From the NCBI GenBank assembly GCA_020636005.1, contig JACJYR010000001.1:816001-880000 (forward strand): a stretch of DNA of 64,000 nt. Reading direction: 5' to 3'. Positions 43,623 through 53,626 of the stretch are shown piece after piece; positions within the stretch are counted from its first letter, which is position 1, and every line of letters begins with the position of its first letter. A program made the translations under genes and the position numbers. Below the pieces are notes generated by a model, which was not told the DNA's origin, did not search any database, and saw nothing but the letters and a program-made list of their open reading frames with translations. The DNA is from Lewinellaceae bacterium (lineage in GTDB: Bacteria > Bacteroidota > Bacteroidia > Chitinophagales > Saprospiraceae).

Positions 43623-44780
43623 ATGCGAACCTTCATATATTCCACCATTGTACTTTTCATCCTAAGTTCATGCGGCAGCCGTGAACCCGGCACTCCTGCC
43701 GGAAATGACCTGGCCGCCAAAGACGCCGAACTGGCCCAACTGAAAGTGCAACAAGCCGAACTGGCAAAAAAAATAGCTTCGCTGGAAGCTGAAATGATTA
43801 AGCTCGACCCCTCCAGGGCCATACAGCCCAAGCTGGTGTCCGTCGCTGAAATTGCGCCGGAGGGTTTTGAAGCCTACATTAATTTGCAGGGTACTGTCAG
43901 TTCCGAAAACATATCCTATGTGGCGCCGAGAAACGGCATGGGCGGTTATGTGAAGGAATTGTATATCAAAGAAGGGCAGGCCGTGAAAAAAGGGCAGCTG
44001 ATACTCAAACTGGACGACCAGGTGCTGCGGCAATCCATTGAATCCTCCAAAACACAGCTCGCATTTGCCCAGGATATCTACAACCGGACCAAAGCGCTCT
44101 GGGATCAGAAAATTGGCACGGAGGTGCAGTTGCTCAGCGCCAAAAACAATGTGGATGCCCTTAAAAACCAGATAGCCGTGCAGGAAGAGCAGTTGAAAAC
44201 CTACCTCGTCTATGCCGACCAAAGCGGCATCGCCGAAATCGTCAATATCAAACCCGGCGAACTGTTCACGGGCGTCGGCGCAGCCGGCCCGCAAATACAA
44301 ATCGTCAACAACAACGACCTTTCCGTCAAGGTGGATATTCCCGAAAATTATGCGACCGATGTAAGGGCCGGCACCGAAGTGCTGGTGGAAATCCCCGCCA
44401 TCAATAAAACGTTCAAAACTTCCATCGACCGGATCAGCCAGTCCGTCAATGCTGCTTCCGTTGGCTTCACGGCGGAGTGCAAAATCCCCTCCGCTGCTGG
44501 CCTCAAGCCCAATATGTCGGCCTCGGTCAAGATATTGAGCCATTCCAATGCAAAGGCGATTGTGATCCCGGTGAACATCGTACAGTCCGACGAAAAGGGC
44601 AAATATGTCTATCTGATGGACGAATCCGGGGGCAAGAAAACAGCCAAAAAGGTGAACGTTGCCTTGGGACAGCTATATGGCGACCAGATAGAGATTCTCA
44701 GCGGGCTTCGGCCGGGCGACAAACTAGTGACCAAGGGCTACCAGGATTTATATGATGGGCAGGTATTGAACAATATATAG
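43623..44780 (+). CDS. RND efflux periplasmic adaptor lipoprotein (MFP)
   Basis: A 385-residue membrane-fusion protein with lipoprotein signal (Cys17 in LFILSSCGS). A short coiled coil (DAELAQLKVQQAELAKKIAS) comes first. Then the lipoyl/barrel-sandwich halves (GYVKELYIKEGQAVKKGQLI, LVYADQSGIAEIVNIKPGEL) flank a helical hairpin, followed by a beta-barrel (DLSVKVDIPENYATDVRAGT) and a membrane-proximal domain (YGDQIEILSGLRPGDKLVTK). It links the TolC-like channel to the RND pump. The Met at 43623 is chosen for its lipoprotein signal; the longer frame lacks one. Confidence 0.92.
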   Translation: MRTFIYSTIVLFILSSCGSREPGTPAGNDLAAKDAELAQLKVQQAELAKKIASLEAEMIKLDPSRAIQPKLVSVAEIAPEGFEAYINLQGTVSSENISYVAPRNGMGGYVKELYIKEGQAVKKGQLILKLDDQVLRQSIESSKTQLAFAQDIYNRTKALWDQKIGTEVQLLSAKNNVDALKNQIAVQEEQLKTYLVYADQSGIAEIVNIKPGELFTGVGAAGPQIQIVNNNDLSVKVDIPENYATDVRAGTEVLVEIPAINKTFKTSIDRISQSVNAASVGFTAECKIPSAAGLKPNMSASVKILSHSNAKAIVIPVNIVQSDEKGKYVYLMDESGGKKTAKKVNVALGQLYGDQIEILSGLRPGDKLVTKGYQDLYDGQVLNNI

Positions 44781-44913
44781 CTCACGCCGCTATGTTTTCC
44801 CGAAAAATCGGGACGAGTAGTGCAAAAGCTATTGAGGCTCACCTAAAACTAACGGCAAGAAGTTTACAGGTAAATTCCGGGGTGACCATTCAGCCAAAAC
44901 AACGCAACAGAAA

Positions 44914-47900
44914 ATGAAAATTCCAGCAGTATTTAAAGAGTTCAAACCGACCAGTTGGGCGGTGGATAATAAGACGGCGATGTATATCATCACCATTATT
45001 ATCACCCTGTTTGGGTTCTATACTTTTACCAGCTTGCCCAAAGAACAGTTCCCGGACATCGTCGTGCCCACGATTTCCGTTACCACGATATATGTGGGCA
45101 ATTCCCCTAAAGACATTGAAAACCTGGTGACCCGGCCCATCGAGAAGCAGATAAAAGGCATCTCGGGCGTGAAAATCAACAAGGTGAATTCCATATCCAT
45201 GACGGATTACAGCAGCATCATCGTTGAATTCGACACGGATATTACCCCCGAAATTGCAAAGCAGAAAGTAAAAGATGCGGTGGACAAAGCCAAGCCCGAC
45301 CTGCCCACCAACCTCACCAGCCAACCCGATGTGGTAGAATTTTCGTTCAGCGATATGCCCATCATGTTCGTCAATATCAGCGGCGATTACGACGGGTTGA
45401 AACTCAAACGTTTTGCGGACAAACTGAAGGACCGGTTCGAAACATTGCCGCAGGTCAACAAAGCCGAAATCGTCGGAGCACCTGAGCGGGAGATACAAAT
45501 CAACGTGGACCCGCTTGCCATGGAAAAGGCCATGCTGAGCTTCACGGATATTTCCAATGCCATCGCCAATGAAAATATGGACATCAGCGGCGGCCAACTG
45601 GAAGTGGGCGACATGAACAGGGCGCTGCGCATCAAGGGCCAACTGGCCAGCAGCCTCCAACTCAACAGCCTCATCGTGAAAACGCCGACCGGCGGCAGCA
45701 TCCGCCTGCAGGACATTGCGGAAATAAAAGACACGCTCAAGCAGCGGGAAAGCTTTGCCCGCCTCAACGGCCAAAACGTCATCACCCTCAACATCGTGAA
45801 AAGGCCGGGCGAAAACCTCATTGAATGCGCCGACCAGGTGAAGGCCATCGTCGAGGATATGCAAGGGTCGGAACTGCCCAAAGACCTCAACGTGGTCGTC
45901 ACCGGCGACCAGAGCAAGCAGGCCGCCACCTCCTTCGAAGAACTGGTAAATACCATCATCATCGGCTTTCTGCTGGTGCTGCTGGTGCTCATGTTTTTCA
46001 TGGGGGTCACCAATGCCTTTTTCGTGGCGCTGAGCGTGCCCCTGAGCGTGTTCGTGGCCTTTGTATTTTTGCCTTTGGCGGACCTCATCGTGGGCAGCAA
46101 CGTCACCCTGAACTTCATTGTGCTCTTTGCCCTGCTCTTTGGCCTTGGCATCATCGTGGACGATGCCATCGTGGTCATCGAAAACACCCACCGCATTTTC
46201 AACAATGGCAAGGTACCGATTGTAAAAGCCGCCAAGATGGCCGCCGGGGAAGTTTTCCTGCCGGTGCTGGCGGGCACGGCAACGGTCGTTGCGCCCTTCT
46301 TCCCCTTACTGTTCTGGAAGGGCATCATCGGCAAGTTTATGATCTACCTGCCGACCATCCTGATATTTACCCTGCTGGCCTCGCTCATCGTGGCTTTTAT
46401 CATCAACCCCGTTTTTGCAGCGAGCTTCATGCGGCCAGACGAAAAAGCGCCGAAGGGCAGGTTGAGTATTTTTAAAAAATGGTGGCTCTACGCACTGATA
46501 CTGGTCGGGGTGCTGGCCAGGATTGCCGGGCTGAAAGCATTTGGCAGCTTTCTAATCATCATGGCCATCCTCTTCGTCATCAACCGGCTGGTGATCAAGG
46601 ACATCATTTACTTTTTTCAAAGTTCGGTATTGCCCAAATTGATGAACGGTTATGAAAGGCTGTTGCACTGGCTGCTGAAAGGGGGGCGGCCTGCCTGGGC
46701 TTTCTTTTCCGTGTTCATTCTTTTCTTCATTTCACTGGCGGCATTGGTTGTAAGGAACCCTGATTTCCCGTTTTTCCCCAGCGGTCAGCCCAATTTCATT
46801 TATGTTTATTTAAAAATGCCCATCGGCACGAAGGCCGAAGAGACCGACCGGGTTTTGAGGCAACTGGAAACCAGGACCTACCAGGCACTGGCCAGCCTGA
46901 AGCCCGGCGAGCCTGGCTCCATCGTCGAGAGCATCATCTCCAACGTGGCCGTAAACGCCAACAACCCGATGGACAACAACCGCAGCGTACAGTCGAACCT
47001 GGGGCGCATCCAGGTTTCTTTTGTGGAATTTGCGAAGCGGCCCTACCAGCCTACCCTGCCCTACCTCGATAGTATGCGGGCCGTGGTGAAGGGCATTCCA
47101 GGCACGCAGGTCACCGTAGAGCAGGAAGCCGCCGGCCCGCCGACCGAGCCGCCCGTCAATATCGAAGTAGCCGGCGACGACTTCGATGCCATTTCCAAAG
47201 TGAGCAAGGATTTGTACAACTACCTGGATACCAGCAAGGTAGAAGGCATTGAAAACCTCGCCATGGATGTTGACCTGAACAACCCGGAAGTGGCCTTCAC
47301 CGTGGACAAAGAGCGGGCAGCCATCGAAGGCATCAGCACGGCACAGGTCGGCAGCGCTATCCGCACGGCCTTGTTTGGTTATGAAGCCAGCAAACTGAAG
47401 GACGGAGAAGACGAGTACGACATCATGGTGCGCTATAAAGCGGCGCATCGGTACGACCTGCAAAGCCTGCTGAACATGCGCATCACCTTCCGGGATTTCA
47501 ACACGGGCAAGATAAAGCAGGTGCCCATCAGTTCGGTCGCCAGGTTCGACTTCACCAGTACGCCGGGCATGGTTAAAAGAAAGAACATGACGAGGACCAT
47601 CCAGTTGCAGTCCAACGTCACCGACCTGGCTGCTGTGCCGAAAATCAACCAGGAGCTTGCCCGGAAAATAGAAAGTTTCAAATCCAAATACCCATTGCCC
47701 GAAGGCGTCAGCATCGTTCAGACGGGCGAGAGCGAGCAGCAGCAGGAGACCAATGCCTTCCTTGGCAAGGCCCTGCTGATAGCGATGGGGCTGATTTTCC
47801 TGATTTTGGTGCTGCAGTTCAATTCCCTGAGCAAGCCGTTCATCATCCTGACCGAGATATTCTTTTCCGTGATTGGTGTCCTGCTGGGTTTTGCCATTAC

Positions 47901-48438
47901 GGGCATGACGATGCCGACGATCATGGTGTTGGTAGGCGTTATTGGCCTGGCAGGCATTGTCATCAAAAACGGCATCCTGTTGATTGAATTTACCGATGAA
48001 TTGAGAAAAAGAGGGTATAAAACCAGGGAGGCTGCCATCGAGGCAGGCAAGGTTCGTATCATCCCCGTGCTGCTCACGGCGGTGTCCACCGTGCTGGGCT
48101 TGATACCGCTGGCCATTGGTTTCAATATCAACTTTGAGACGATGCTGTCCGATTTTTCCCCGAACATCTGGATAGGCGGCGACAGCGTGGTGTTCTGGGG
48201 GCCACTGGCCTGGACCATCATCTTCGGCCTGGTGTTTTCCTTCTTCCTGACACTGCTGATGATCCCGAGTATGTACATCATTTCGGAGCGGCTCCGACGC
48301 CCAATGGAAAAATTTTATGGTACCAGGTTCATAGCCCTGCTGGGTTTCCTGGGGCCATTATTTTTCATTTTCGTCGGACTGATGTACCTCGTGCGCTGGA
48401 TGACCGGGCGGAAGGTTTGGAACGGGACGTATAATTAG
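44914..48438 (+). CDS. RND-family inner-membrane efflux pump
   Basis: An 1174-residue AcrB-like transporter with the usual two halves: first helix TAMYIITIIITLFGFYTFTS, periplasmic porter loops, a helix block with the proton-relay motif GLGIIVDDAIVVIENTHRIF, then a second loop and block (VGVIGLAGIVIKNGILLIEF). In classical HAE pumps the relay uses DD in helix 4 and K in helix 10; DD is present here and K953-like is in IVIKNGI. It is longer than AcrB (about 1050) mainly through an insertion between helices 6 and 7 (PDEKAPKGRLSIFKKWWLYA) that adds extra helices. Substrate unknown; no dedicated regulator is adjacent. Confidence 0.94.
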   Translation: MKIPAVFKEFKPTSWAVDNKTAMYIITIIITLFGFYTFTSLPKEQFPDIVVPTISVTTIYVGNSPKDIENLVTRPIEKQIKGISGVKINKVNSISMTDYSSIIVEFDTDITPEIAKQKVKDAVDKAKPDLPTNLTSQPDVVEFSFSDMPIMFVNISGDYDGLKLKRFADKLKDRFETLPQVNKAEIVGAPEREIQINVDPLAMEKAMLSFTDISNAIANENMDISGGQLEVGDMNRALRIKGQLASSLQLNSLIVKTPTGGSIRLQDIAEIKDTLKQRESFARLNGQNVITLNIVKRPGENLIECADQVKAIVEDMQGSELPKDLNVVVTGDQSKQAATSFEELVNTIIIGFLLVLLVLMFFMGVTNAFFVALSVPLSVFVAFVFLPLADLIVGSNVTLNFIVLFALLFGLGIIVDDAIVVIENTHRIFNNGKVPIVKAAKMAAGEVFLPVLAGTATVVAPFFPLLFWKGIIGKFMIYLPTILIFTLLASLIVAFIINPVFAASFMRPDEKAPKGRLSIFKKWWLYALILVGVLARIAGLKAFGSFLIIMAILFVINRLVIKDIIYFFQSSVLPKLMNGYERLLHWLLKGGRPAWAFFSVFILFFISLAALVVRNPDFPFFPSGQPNFIYVYLKMPIGTKAEETDRVLRQLETRTYQALASLKPGEPGSIVESIISNVAVNANNPMDNNRSVQSNLGRIQVSFVEFAKRPYQPTLPYLDSMRAVVKGIPGTQVTVEQEAAGPPTEPPVNIEVAGDDFDAISKVSKDLYNYLDTSKVEGIENLAMDVDLNNPEVAFTVDKERAAIEGISTAQVGSAIRTALFGYEASKLKDGEDEYDIMVRYKAAHRYDLQSLLNMRITFRDFNTGKIKQVPISSVARFDFTSTPGMVKRKNMTRTIQLQSNVTDLAAVPKINQELARKIESFKSKYPLPEGVSIVQTGESEQQQETNAFLGKALLIAMGLIFLILVLQFNSLSKPFIILTEIFFSVIGVLLGFAITGMTMPTIMVLVGVIGLAGIVIKNGILLIEFTDELRKRGYKTREAAIEAGKVRIIPVLLTAVSTVLGLIPLAIGFNINFETMLSDFSPNIWIGGDSVVFWGPLAWTIIFGLVFSFFLTLLMIPSMYIISERLRRPMEKFYGTRFIALLGFLGPLFFIFVGLMYLVRWMTGRKVWNGTYN

Positions 48439-48499
48439 ACTTTATTCTAAGGAAAGGATTAGCAAATTTAAGTCGGCCAACTCATGGATAACCGGCTAT

Positions 48500-48589
48500 A
48501 GTAACGATGAAAAAATAACTTCACCATTTTGATTTTGGAAACCCCAGCATTGGAGAGGTTTTTTTAAAAATAATCCCGATTTCACATCG
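48500..48589 (+). repeat. R1 repeat, copy C, left part interrupted by the IS
   Basis: Bases 1-90 of the R1 element, broken off within its hairpin by the IS4-family insertion. The remainder resumes at 50026 and runs to 50059. Confidence 0.9.
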
Positions 48590-50025
48590 CATAGGCGTCA
48601 ACTTAAATTTATTTCATACAAAAATTCGAGATAGCATTTTCGGGATTTTCGTTTGTCATGGGAATAATATCTGGCAAGCTCACCGATGAAAACATCGAGG
48701 TCGCTTGTCAAAAGTATTTCCCAAAACCGTTCTTTGACAAAATCGGCGAACAGCAGCATGCTGATGAATTTCTTCTTTTCTTCGTAAACCCGGTGCACAA
48801 AATACCCATACCAAGCCCCCATTGTCAAGGTCAACCAAGCAAGCATCAGGTAGATGGTCATGGCTGCCCTCGGTGGCGATATTGTTTCCCTGCCTTCGAA
48901 GAACTTGTCCAGGTTGAACTTGCTTTTCCAACACTTGAACACTATTTCAATGCGCCAACGGTACCGGTAGGCCCTGATGATGTCCCGGCCCCCCCAGGTT
49001 TCCTTGTTGACATTTGTTATGAAAATGGTCCAGCCCAGCAGTTGGATGTACTCTCTGGAATGGGCGGCCTTTGCACTGCGGTCAGTACGGGCCTTGTGCT
49101 GCCTCATCCGTTTGGCCTCTTCAGGGGCTTCGATGGCCACCAGGCGGACTGGCAGTTTCTCCTTGCCCCCCAGCAATATTTCCTTGTCAAGGACTTGGCG
49201 GCCTGCTTTTTTCAAAGCCTTGAGCTCTTTCAGCAAATCCATTTTTTCCCCGGTCTGCGCATCAAAAACGGTTGTCCCAAAGCGGAGGCGGGACAGGAAA
49301 AACGCCTTTTTCTCCATGATCGCCCGGAAGGCGGCCAGCACAAAATACCCTTTGTCCCGGATCACAAGGCAGCCTGCCGTGAGTATTTCAACGATACGGT
49401 GCGCAAAACCCTGGTCATTTTCACGGTAACTCCCCACAAAAACCCCTTCGTAGGATTCACTCACCAATTCCATGCGCAACTGTATGCGGGCAGTGGCACA
49501 TTCCCCGTGGGTTTTGCTGTGGGGGCCGGGGTAGAAAGATGACAGGTTGCGGGGCAGCCCCACACAGGTGCTGTCCTCAACATAGACCTCCTTGAACGGT
49601 GCGAAGAGGGCAACCCCCTGGTGGCCGTTTGAGGCCGTGCACTGTTTGAGTACAAACCCCAAAAGTTGGCGGGCAAAAGCTTCGTGCCTGAACTGGAGTT
49701 TTTTTTGGAGGCCTTGTTTGGAGACCAGCTTTTGGGTCAGCCGCCCTATGCTTTTTGCCCAGTCCCTCAGCCCCGTCTGCCCAAGCTGTACCATCATGCA
49801 AAAACCAAGAAAAAAACTATATCCGGTGACTTTCCTCGGCTCCCGCTTTTGGAAACCGCTACTTTTTGCGATGGCGTTTATTTGTTGTTCGCCAATTTTT
49901 CGCTTAATTTGTTCCAACTTAATTTTCATATGCTGTTTAGGTGTTCTGAATGTTGATTTGAACAAACCTAAGCAGCATTTTTATTTTATCTAATCATATT
50001 CGGTTTTTTTAAGTTGACGCCTATG
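48590..50025 (-). mobile_element. Complete IS4-family insertion sequence, 1436 bp
   Basis: Terminal inverted repeats CATAGGCGTCAACTTAAA are identical over 18 bp at both ends. A 13-bp target duplication, CGATTTCACATCG, lies at 48577-48589 and 50026-50038. The target is the loop/stem of the R1 hairpin. One transposase gene fills it. Length and target duplication fit the IS4 subgroup. Confidence 0.95.
48598..49929 (-). CDS. IS4-family DDE transposase
   Basis: A 443-residue transposase. DDE residues: D in VYVEDSTCVGLP, D in CLVIRDKGYFVL, and E in RYRWRIEIVFKCWKS, which matches the Y-R-E-K (YREK) signature of IS4. The frame is open from end to end, so the element may be active. The stop lies 8 bases inside the left end. 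A TTG-initiated extension of 12 codons is possible; the ATG at 49929 is more usual. Confidence 0.94.
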   Translation of the reverse strand: MKIKLEQIKRKIGEQQINAIAKSSGFQKREPRKVTGYSFFLGFCMMVQLGQTGLRDWAKSIGRLTQKLVSKQGLQKKLQFRHEAFARQLLGFVLKQCTASNGHQGVALFAPFKEVYVEDSTCVGLPRNLSSFYPGPHSKTHGECATARIQLRMELVSESYEGVFVGSYRENDQGFAHRIVEILTAGCLVIRDKGYFVLAAFRAIMEKKAFFLSRLRFGTTVFDAQTGEKMDLLKELKALKKAGRQVLDKEILLGGKEKLPVRLVAIEAPEEAKRMRQHKARTDRSAKAAHSREYIQLLGWTIFITNVNKETWGGRDIIRAYRYRWRIEIVFKCWKSKFNLDKFFEGRETISPPRAAMTIYLMLAWLTLTMGAWYGYFVHRVYEEKKKFISMLLFADFVKERFWEILLTSDLDVFIGELARYYSHDKRKSRKCYLEFLYEINLS

Positions 50026-50059
50026 CGATTTCACATCGGGATTATTTTTCCTTCGATCC
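50026..50059 (+). repeat. R1 repeat, copy C, right part
   Basis: Starts with the 13-bp target duplication and ends TTTTTCCTTCGATCC, completing the R1 element split by the IS. Confidence 0.88.
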
Positions 50060-50110
50060 ATAAATAATTTCTAATTTCTCAATTTCCCATTTCAGGATAA
50101 ACGCTTTTGG

Positions 50111-52651
50111 CTATCCCATTTCTGAAAATGCTGCTGGCTGCTGGCTCCGCCGGTACCATTTGAACCCCTCTATCCAAACCACGCAGACAAAAGCAACCAA
50201 AAAGCTTTGGATAAACAAATGACCTTCCATTTTTTGCAGCTCAAAAAATGCCTGTACGGCAGGAACAAACATAGTGGAAGCCAATATGCCCAAACTGATG
50301 GCAATAATTAATGGCACTAATTTATTGGGATAAGCAAGTGTTTTAAAAATGGAATAATAGAAAGAGCGGTTGACCAGTGTCAGGAATATATTGCTCCATA
50401 TAATGGTGGTAAATACGATATTCCGAACCAGTGGTTTTTCGTAGCCTGCATCCATGGCCGTTTTATATAAAAAAAGCACCCCGGCAGTAATGACCAGCCC
50501 TTGCAAAATACTGACGACCAGTTCGTTGAAAGAAAAAAAACGGGTCGTCAGCTTGCGGGGTTTCTCGTGTTGGAGCCGATCTTCCATCGGTTCGTTTTCG
50601 AAGATGATGGAACAGGTTGGCCCCATGATAATCTCAAAAAATATGACATGGATGGGCGAAAAAATATTGGCATATTTCCAGCCCAATATAAGTGGGATAC
50701 TTACGGTCAAAATAATGGGGATATGAATGGAAATGATATATTGAACTGCCTTTTTGAAATTGGAATAAATACGCCTGCCAAGCAATATAGCCTCCGCTAT
50801 CTTATCCAGGTTGTCATCAACGATCACCATTGAAGCGGCCCGCTTAGCGGTCTCTGTCCCCCTTTTGCCCATTGCTACCCCGATATGGGCGGCCTTTAGG
50901 GCAGGGGCGTCATTCACGCCGTCGCCCGTCATGGCGACGACCTCCCCATTGGCTTTCAATGCCTCCACGACCCGCAGCTTGGCCTCGGGGAACATGCGGG
51001 CAAACAGGCTGGTTTTTTCAACGGCGACCTTTAGCTGCGCCTCGCCCATTTCCATGACGTCCTTCCCGGTCAGCGGATGTTCGGTACCGGAAAACCCGGT
51101 CTGGCGGGCAATAGAAAGGGCCGTTTCCAGGTAGTCGCCGGTGATGATCTTCAACTGGATACCCGCCTGGTAAAACCGTTGGAAAACCGCTGAAATATTG
51201 GGTTTGGGCGGATCTTCGAGGGCTATCAGGCCCAGGAAGTGCCAGTTGAAATCCTTTTGCTCTGCCGGGAAATCATTGCCCTGAAAGACGGTGCTGGCCA
51301 CGCCCAATACCCGGTAGCCCCGCCTGGCCAGGGCGTGTGCGCGATGGCTGATTTTCTGCCGGTCAGGTGCCGTTAATTCAGCATGTGCAAGGATGGTTTC
51401 CCAGCCGCCTTTTGCCGCAATAATCCTTTGCTGCCCCTCATTTTGGTGCAGGTGCGTCATCATGGGCGGGGTGCCGCTCAGGGGGTATTCATGAAAAATG
51501 CGGAACTGCGGGCGCAGGTCGGCTTCCGTGGATTGTTGGTAAGCCTCGTGGATGGCCACCTCCATGGGATCAAAAGGGTTCATTTCGCTGGCCCACATCG
51601 CATGTGCTACGATTCTTTTGCAGCTCTTGGAATGGCACCCGTCAAAGCGCAGCAGTTTATCCTCTTCGTAGCTGTATATCTCCACCAACTTCATCTTGTT
51701 TTCTGTGATGGTGCCTGTTTTATCGATGCAAATTACCGTTGCCGAGCCAAGGCTCTCCACGGTTTGGGGTTCCTTTGCCAAAACACCGTTTTTAATGAGC
51801 TTCCAGGCGCCGAGCGCCATAAAGGTGGCAAAAGCGACGGGAATTTCTTCCGGCAGGACGGACATGGCCAGGGTGAGGCCGTTCAGCAAGCCGTCCAGCA
51901 CGTTGCCGGATTGGAGGAAATTGATGCCCCAAACAAGGAGGAAAGCAACGAACCCAAATCCTGCCATATTTTTGACAAAAGCGCTCACCTGCAATTGCAG
52001 CGGCGTTTTGGAGGTTTCCACCTTTTCGAGCGACTTGCCAATGCGGCCCAACTGGGTCAGTGGGCCTATGGCGGTCGCCACTGCCACTGCCGAACCAGAC
52101 ATGACCTGGGTGCCGTAAAAAATGGCGTTGTTGCCGGCTTCCGTATTTTTTTCGACCGAAAAAGATTCGCCGGTAAGGATGGACTCGTTGATAGAAAAGT
52201 CGTTGGATTGCACTATCTGCGCATCGGCGGGCACGAGGTTGCCTTCTTCCACCACTATCAAATCGCCCAGGACAATTTCCTGCGTGGGGATTTCAACTGT
52301 GGCGCCTTCCCGGATGACTTTTGAGTTAGGCTGGGTGAGTTTTTTCAGGGCCTGCAGGGCATTGCGGCTGCGGGCTTCCTGGTACAGGGAAATGGCCGAC
52401 ACGAAGAGGATGGCGATGATCATGACCAGCCCGTCGGCATATTCCCCCAATAAAAAATAAATGCCGGCGGCTGCCAGCAGGAGCAGGAACATAGGCTCAA
52501 GCACTATGTTTTTAAGTACCTCTACCCATCGGTTTTGCTCATTTTTTTGAATGGAATTCAGGCCGTATTTTTTACGGGCAGCCTGCACTTCTCTTGCTGT
52601 GAGGCCGGTTAACGCTGCATGGTAGGGCTGGCTGCTGGGTAGGTTTTGCAT
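50111..52651 (-). CDS. P-type cation-transporting ATPase (P2-like)
   Basis: An 846-residue P-type ATPase. An N-terminal cation-ATPase domain (GLTAREVQAARKKYGLNSIQ), the A-domain TGES loop (SILTGESFSVEK), helix-4 motif LPEEIPVAFATFM, phosphorylation site D310 in VICIDKTGTITEN, the hinge MTGDGVNDAPALKAAHIGVA, and six C-terminal helices. PEEIP instead of the PEGLP of SERCA-type calcium pumps places it in a bacterial P2 subgroup whose ion (calcium, manganese or sodium) is uncertain. It is somewhat shorter than SERCA because the nucleotide domain is reduced. MQNLPSSQP at 52651 is chosen over an upstream Met that lacks similarity. Monocistronic. Confidence 0.93.
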   Translation of the reverse strand: MQNLPSSQPYHAALTGLTAREVQAARKKYGLNSIQKNEQNRWVEVLKNIVLEPMFLLLLAAAGIYFLLGEYADGLVMIIAILFVSAISLYQEARSRNALQALKKLTQPNSKVIREGATVEIPTQEIVLGDLIVVEEGNLVPADAQIVQSNDFSINESILTGESFSVEKNTEAGNNAIFYGTQVMSGSAVAVATAIGPLTQLGRIGKSLEKVETSKTPLQLQVSAFVKNMAGFGFVAFLLVWGINFLQSGNVLDGLLNGLTLAMSVLPEEIPVAFATFMALGAWKLIKNGVLAKEPQTVESLGSATVICIDKTGTITENKMKLVEIYSYEEDKLLRFDGCHSKSCKRIVAHAMWASEMNPFDPMEVAIHEAYQQSTEADLRPQFRIFHEYPLSGTPPMMTHLHQNEGQQRIIAAKGGWETILAHAELTAPDRQKISHRAHALARRGYRVLGVASTVFQGNDFPAEQKDFNWHFLGLIALEDPPKPNISAVFQRFYQAGIQLKIITGDYLETALSIARQTGFSGTEHPLTGKDVMEMGEAQLKVAVEKTSLFARMFPEAKLRVVEALKANGEVVAMTGDGVNDAPALKAAHIGVAMGKRGTETAKRAASMVIVDDNLDKIAEAILLGRRIYSNFKKAVQYIISIHIPIILTVSIPLILGWKYANIFSPIHVIFFEIIMGPTCSIIFENEPMEDRLQHEKPRKLTTRFFSFNELVVSILQGLVITAGVLFLYKTAMDAGYEKPLVRNIVFTTIIWSNIFLTLVNRSFYYSIFKTLAYPNKLVPLIIAISLGILASTMFVPAVQAFFELQKMEGHLFIQSFLVAFVCVVWIEGFKWYRRSQQPAAFSEMG

Positions 52652-52702
52652 AAAAACACGTTGAAGGATAAGGCCCAAAAGGCGGCGACAGGGCAACTAT
52701 TA

Positions 52703-53434
52703 TCAAGGCCGGACGCTACGCTTGCTCATACGCACGGTTTTCACCACCTTTCTGGCTGCGTCCACCATGCTGACGAGGTAGATGCCGTCGGGCAGGTCGG
52801 ACACATCGTACTTGCCGTTGTAGTTGGTGTTGAAGGTCTTGACCCGCTTGCCGAGAATATTCGACACCCAAAGCTGGCGGATGAAAGTGTTCCTCGTCAC
52901 GGTCATATAGTCGGTCACCGGGTTGGGATAAATACGGAGCCGGCTTTTTTCCTGCTCCGTCAAGGGCGACAAGCCGTCAATCGTGGTGTTGAAACAGGCG
53001 GAGTTTAGCAGCGCCGAAGGATTGTTCACGTCGAACACATGCAGCTTGACATCGGCATGGCCCGCCGCGCCGAAGGGAAAAATGTTTAAATCGAGCCGGG
53101 CCGTATCGCCGGGTAAAAGTACGACGGGAAGGTTGGGGTACCGGTCGGTGAGGTCAACATTGGTGGTATTGGAAGTGTAATAGCAGGTATTTTGATCGCA
53201 GACAGAAAATTTCCATTCTTCCGGGGCCTCTACTACTTCTACGACCCAGCGGAGGCTCACGGTCTTGTTACTGTTGTTTTTAAGGGTGGTATGGCAGCGT
53301 TTGAAATCGGTCAGGTCGCTCAGGTCAAACGAAATAATTTCTTCGTAGGGGTTGGGTGAAACATCCAGCGCCGATTGTGCGCTAACACACAGGGTAAGCA
53401 GGAAAAGGAAAGCGAAAAGTATGGCTTGTTTCAT
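52703..53434 (-). CDS. Small exported protein with T9SS type A sorting tail
   Basis: A 243-residue protein. Signal peptide MKQAILFAFLFLLTLCVSAQ, a beta-sandwich of about 130 residues with four cysteines (FKRCHTTLKNNSNKTVSL, FSVCDQNTCYYTSNTT, NSACFNTTIDGLSP) that could form disulfides, and a T9SS type A domain (LRIYPNPVTDYMTVTRNTFI, SDLPDGIYLVSMVDAARKVV). The middle part resembles domains of unknown function in gliding or moonlighting surface proteins; no enzyme motif. It stops 51 bases before the P-type ATPase start and could be transcribed ahead of it. Confidence 0.82.
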   Translation of the reverse strand: MKQAILFAFLFLLTLCVSAQSALDVSPNPYEEIISFDLSDLTDFKRCHTTLKNNSNKTVSLRWVVEVVEAPEEWKFSVCDQNTCYYTSNTTNVDLTDRYPNLPVVLLPGDTARLDLNIFPFGAAGHADVKLHVFDVNNPSALLNSACFNTTIDGLSPLTEQEKSRLRIYPNPVTDYMTVTRNTFIRQLWVSNILGKRVKTFNTNYNGKYDVSDLPDGIYLVSMVDAARKVVKTVRMSKRSVRP

Positions 53435-53626
53435 GCGATTTAAAATTTGGATGCTGTTGGGTACCGGAACAAATGATCTATAAAAACGATGACAAAATGG
53501 GCAGTATTAGGCATAGCAACAATAGTTTTATCAAATTTTTAACCAGTTGTGCCTGCCTGTGCGAGGTCTTTTCCGGGCTTCGGGAAAGGAACAGCAAGCC
53601 TGGCGCTTAGGTTGCAATGGCCTTTT

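Noticed and set aside
44890..46191. 433-codon minus-strand frame over the RND pump gene
   Set aside because: Low-complexity His/Gly/Asp-rich product antisense to a well-defined transporter.
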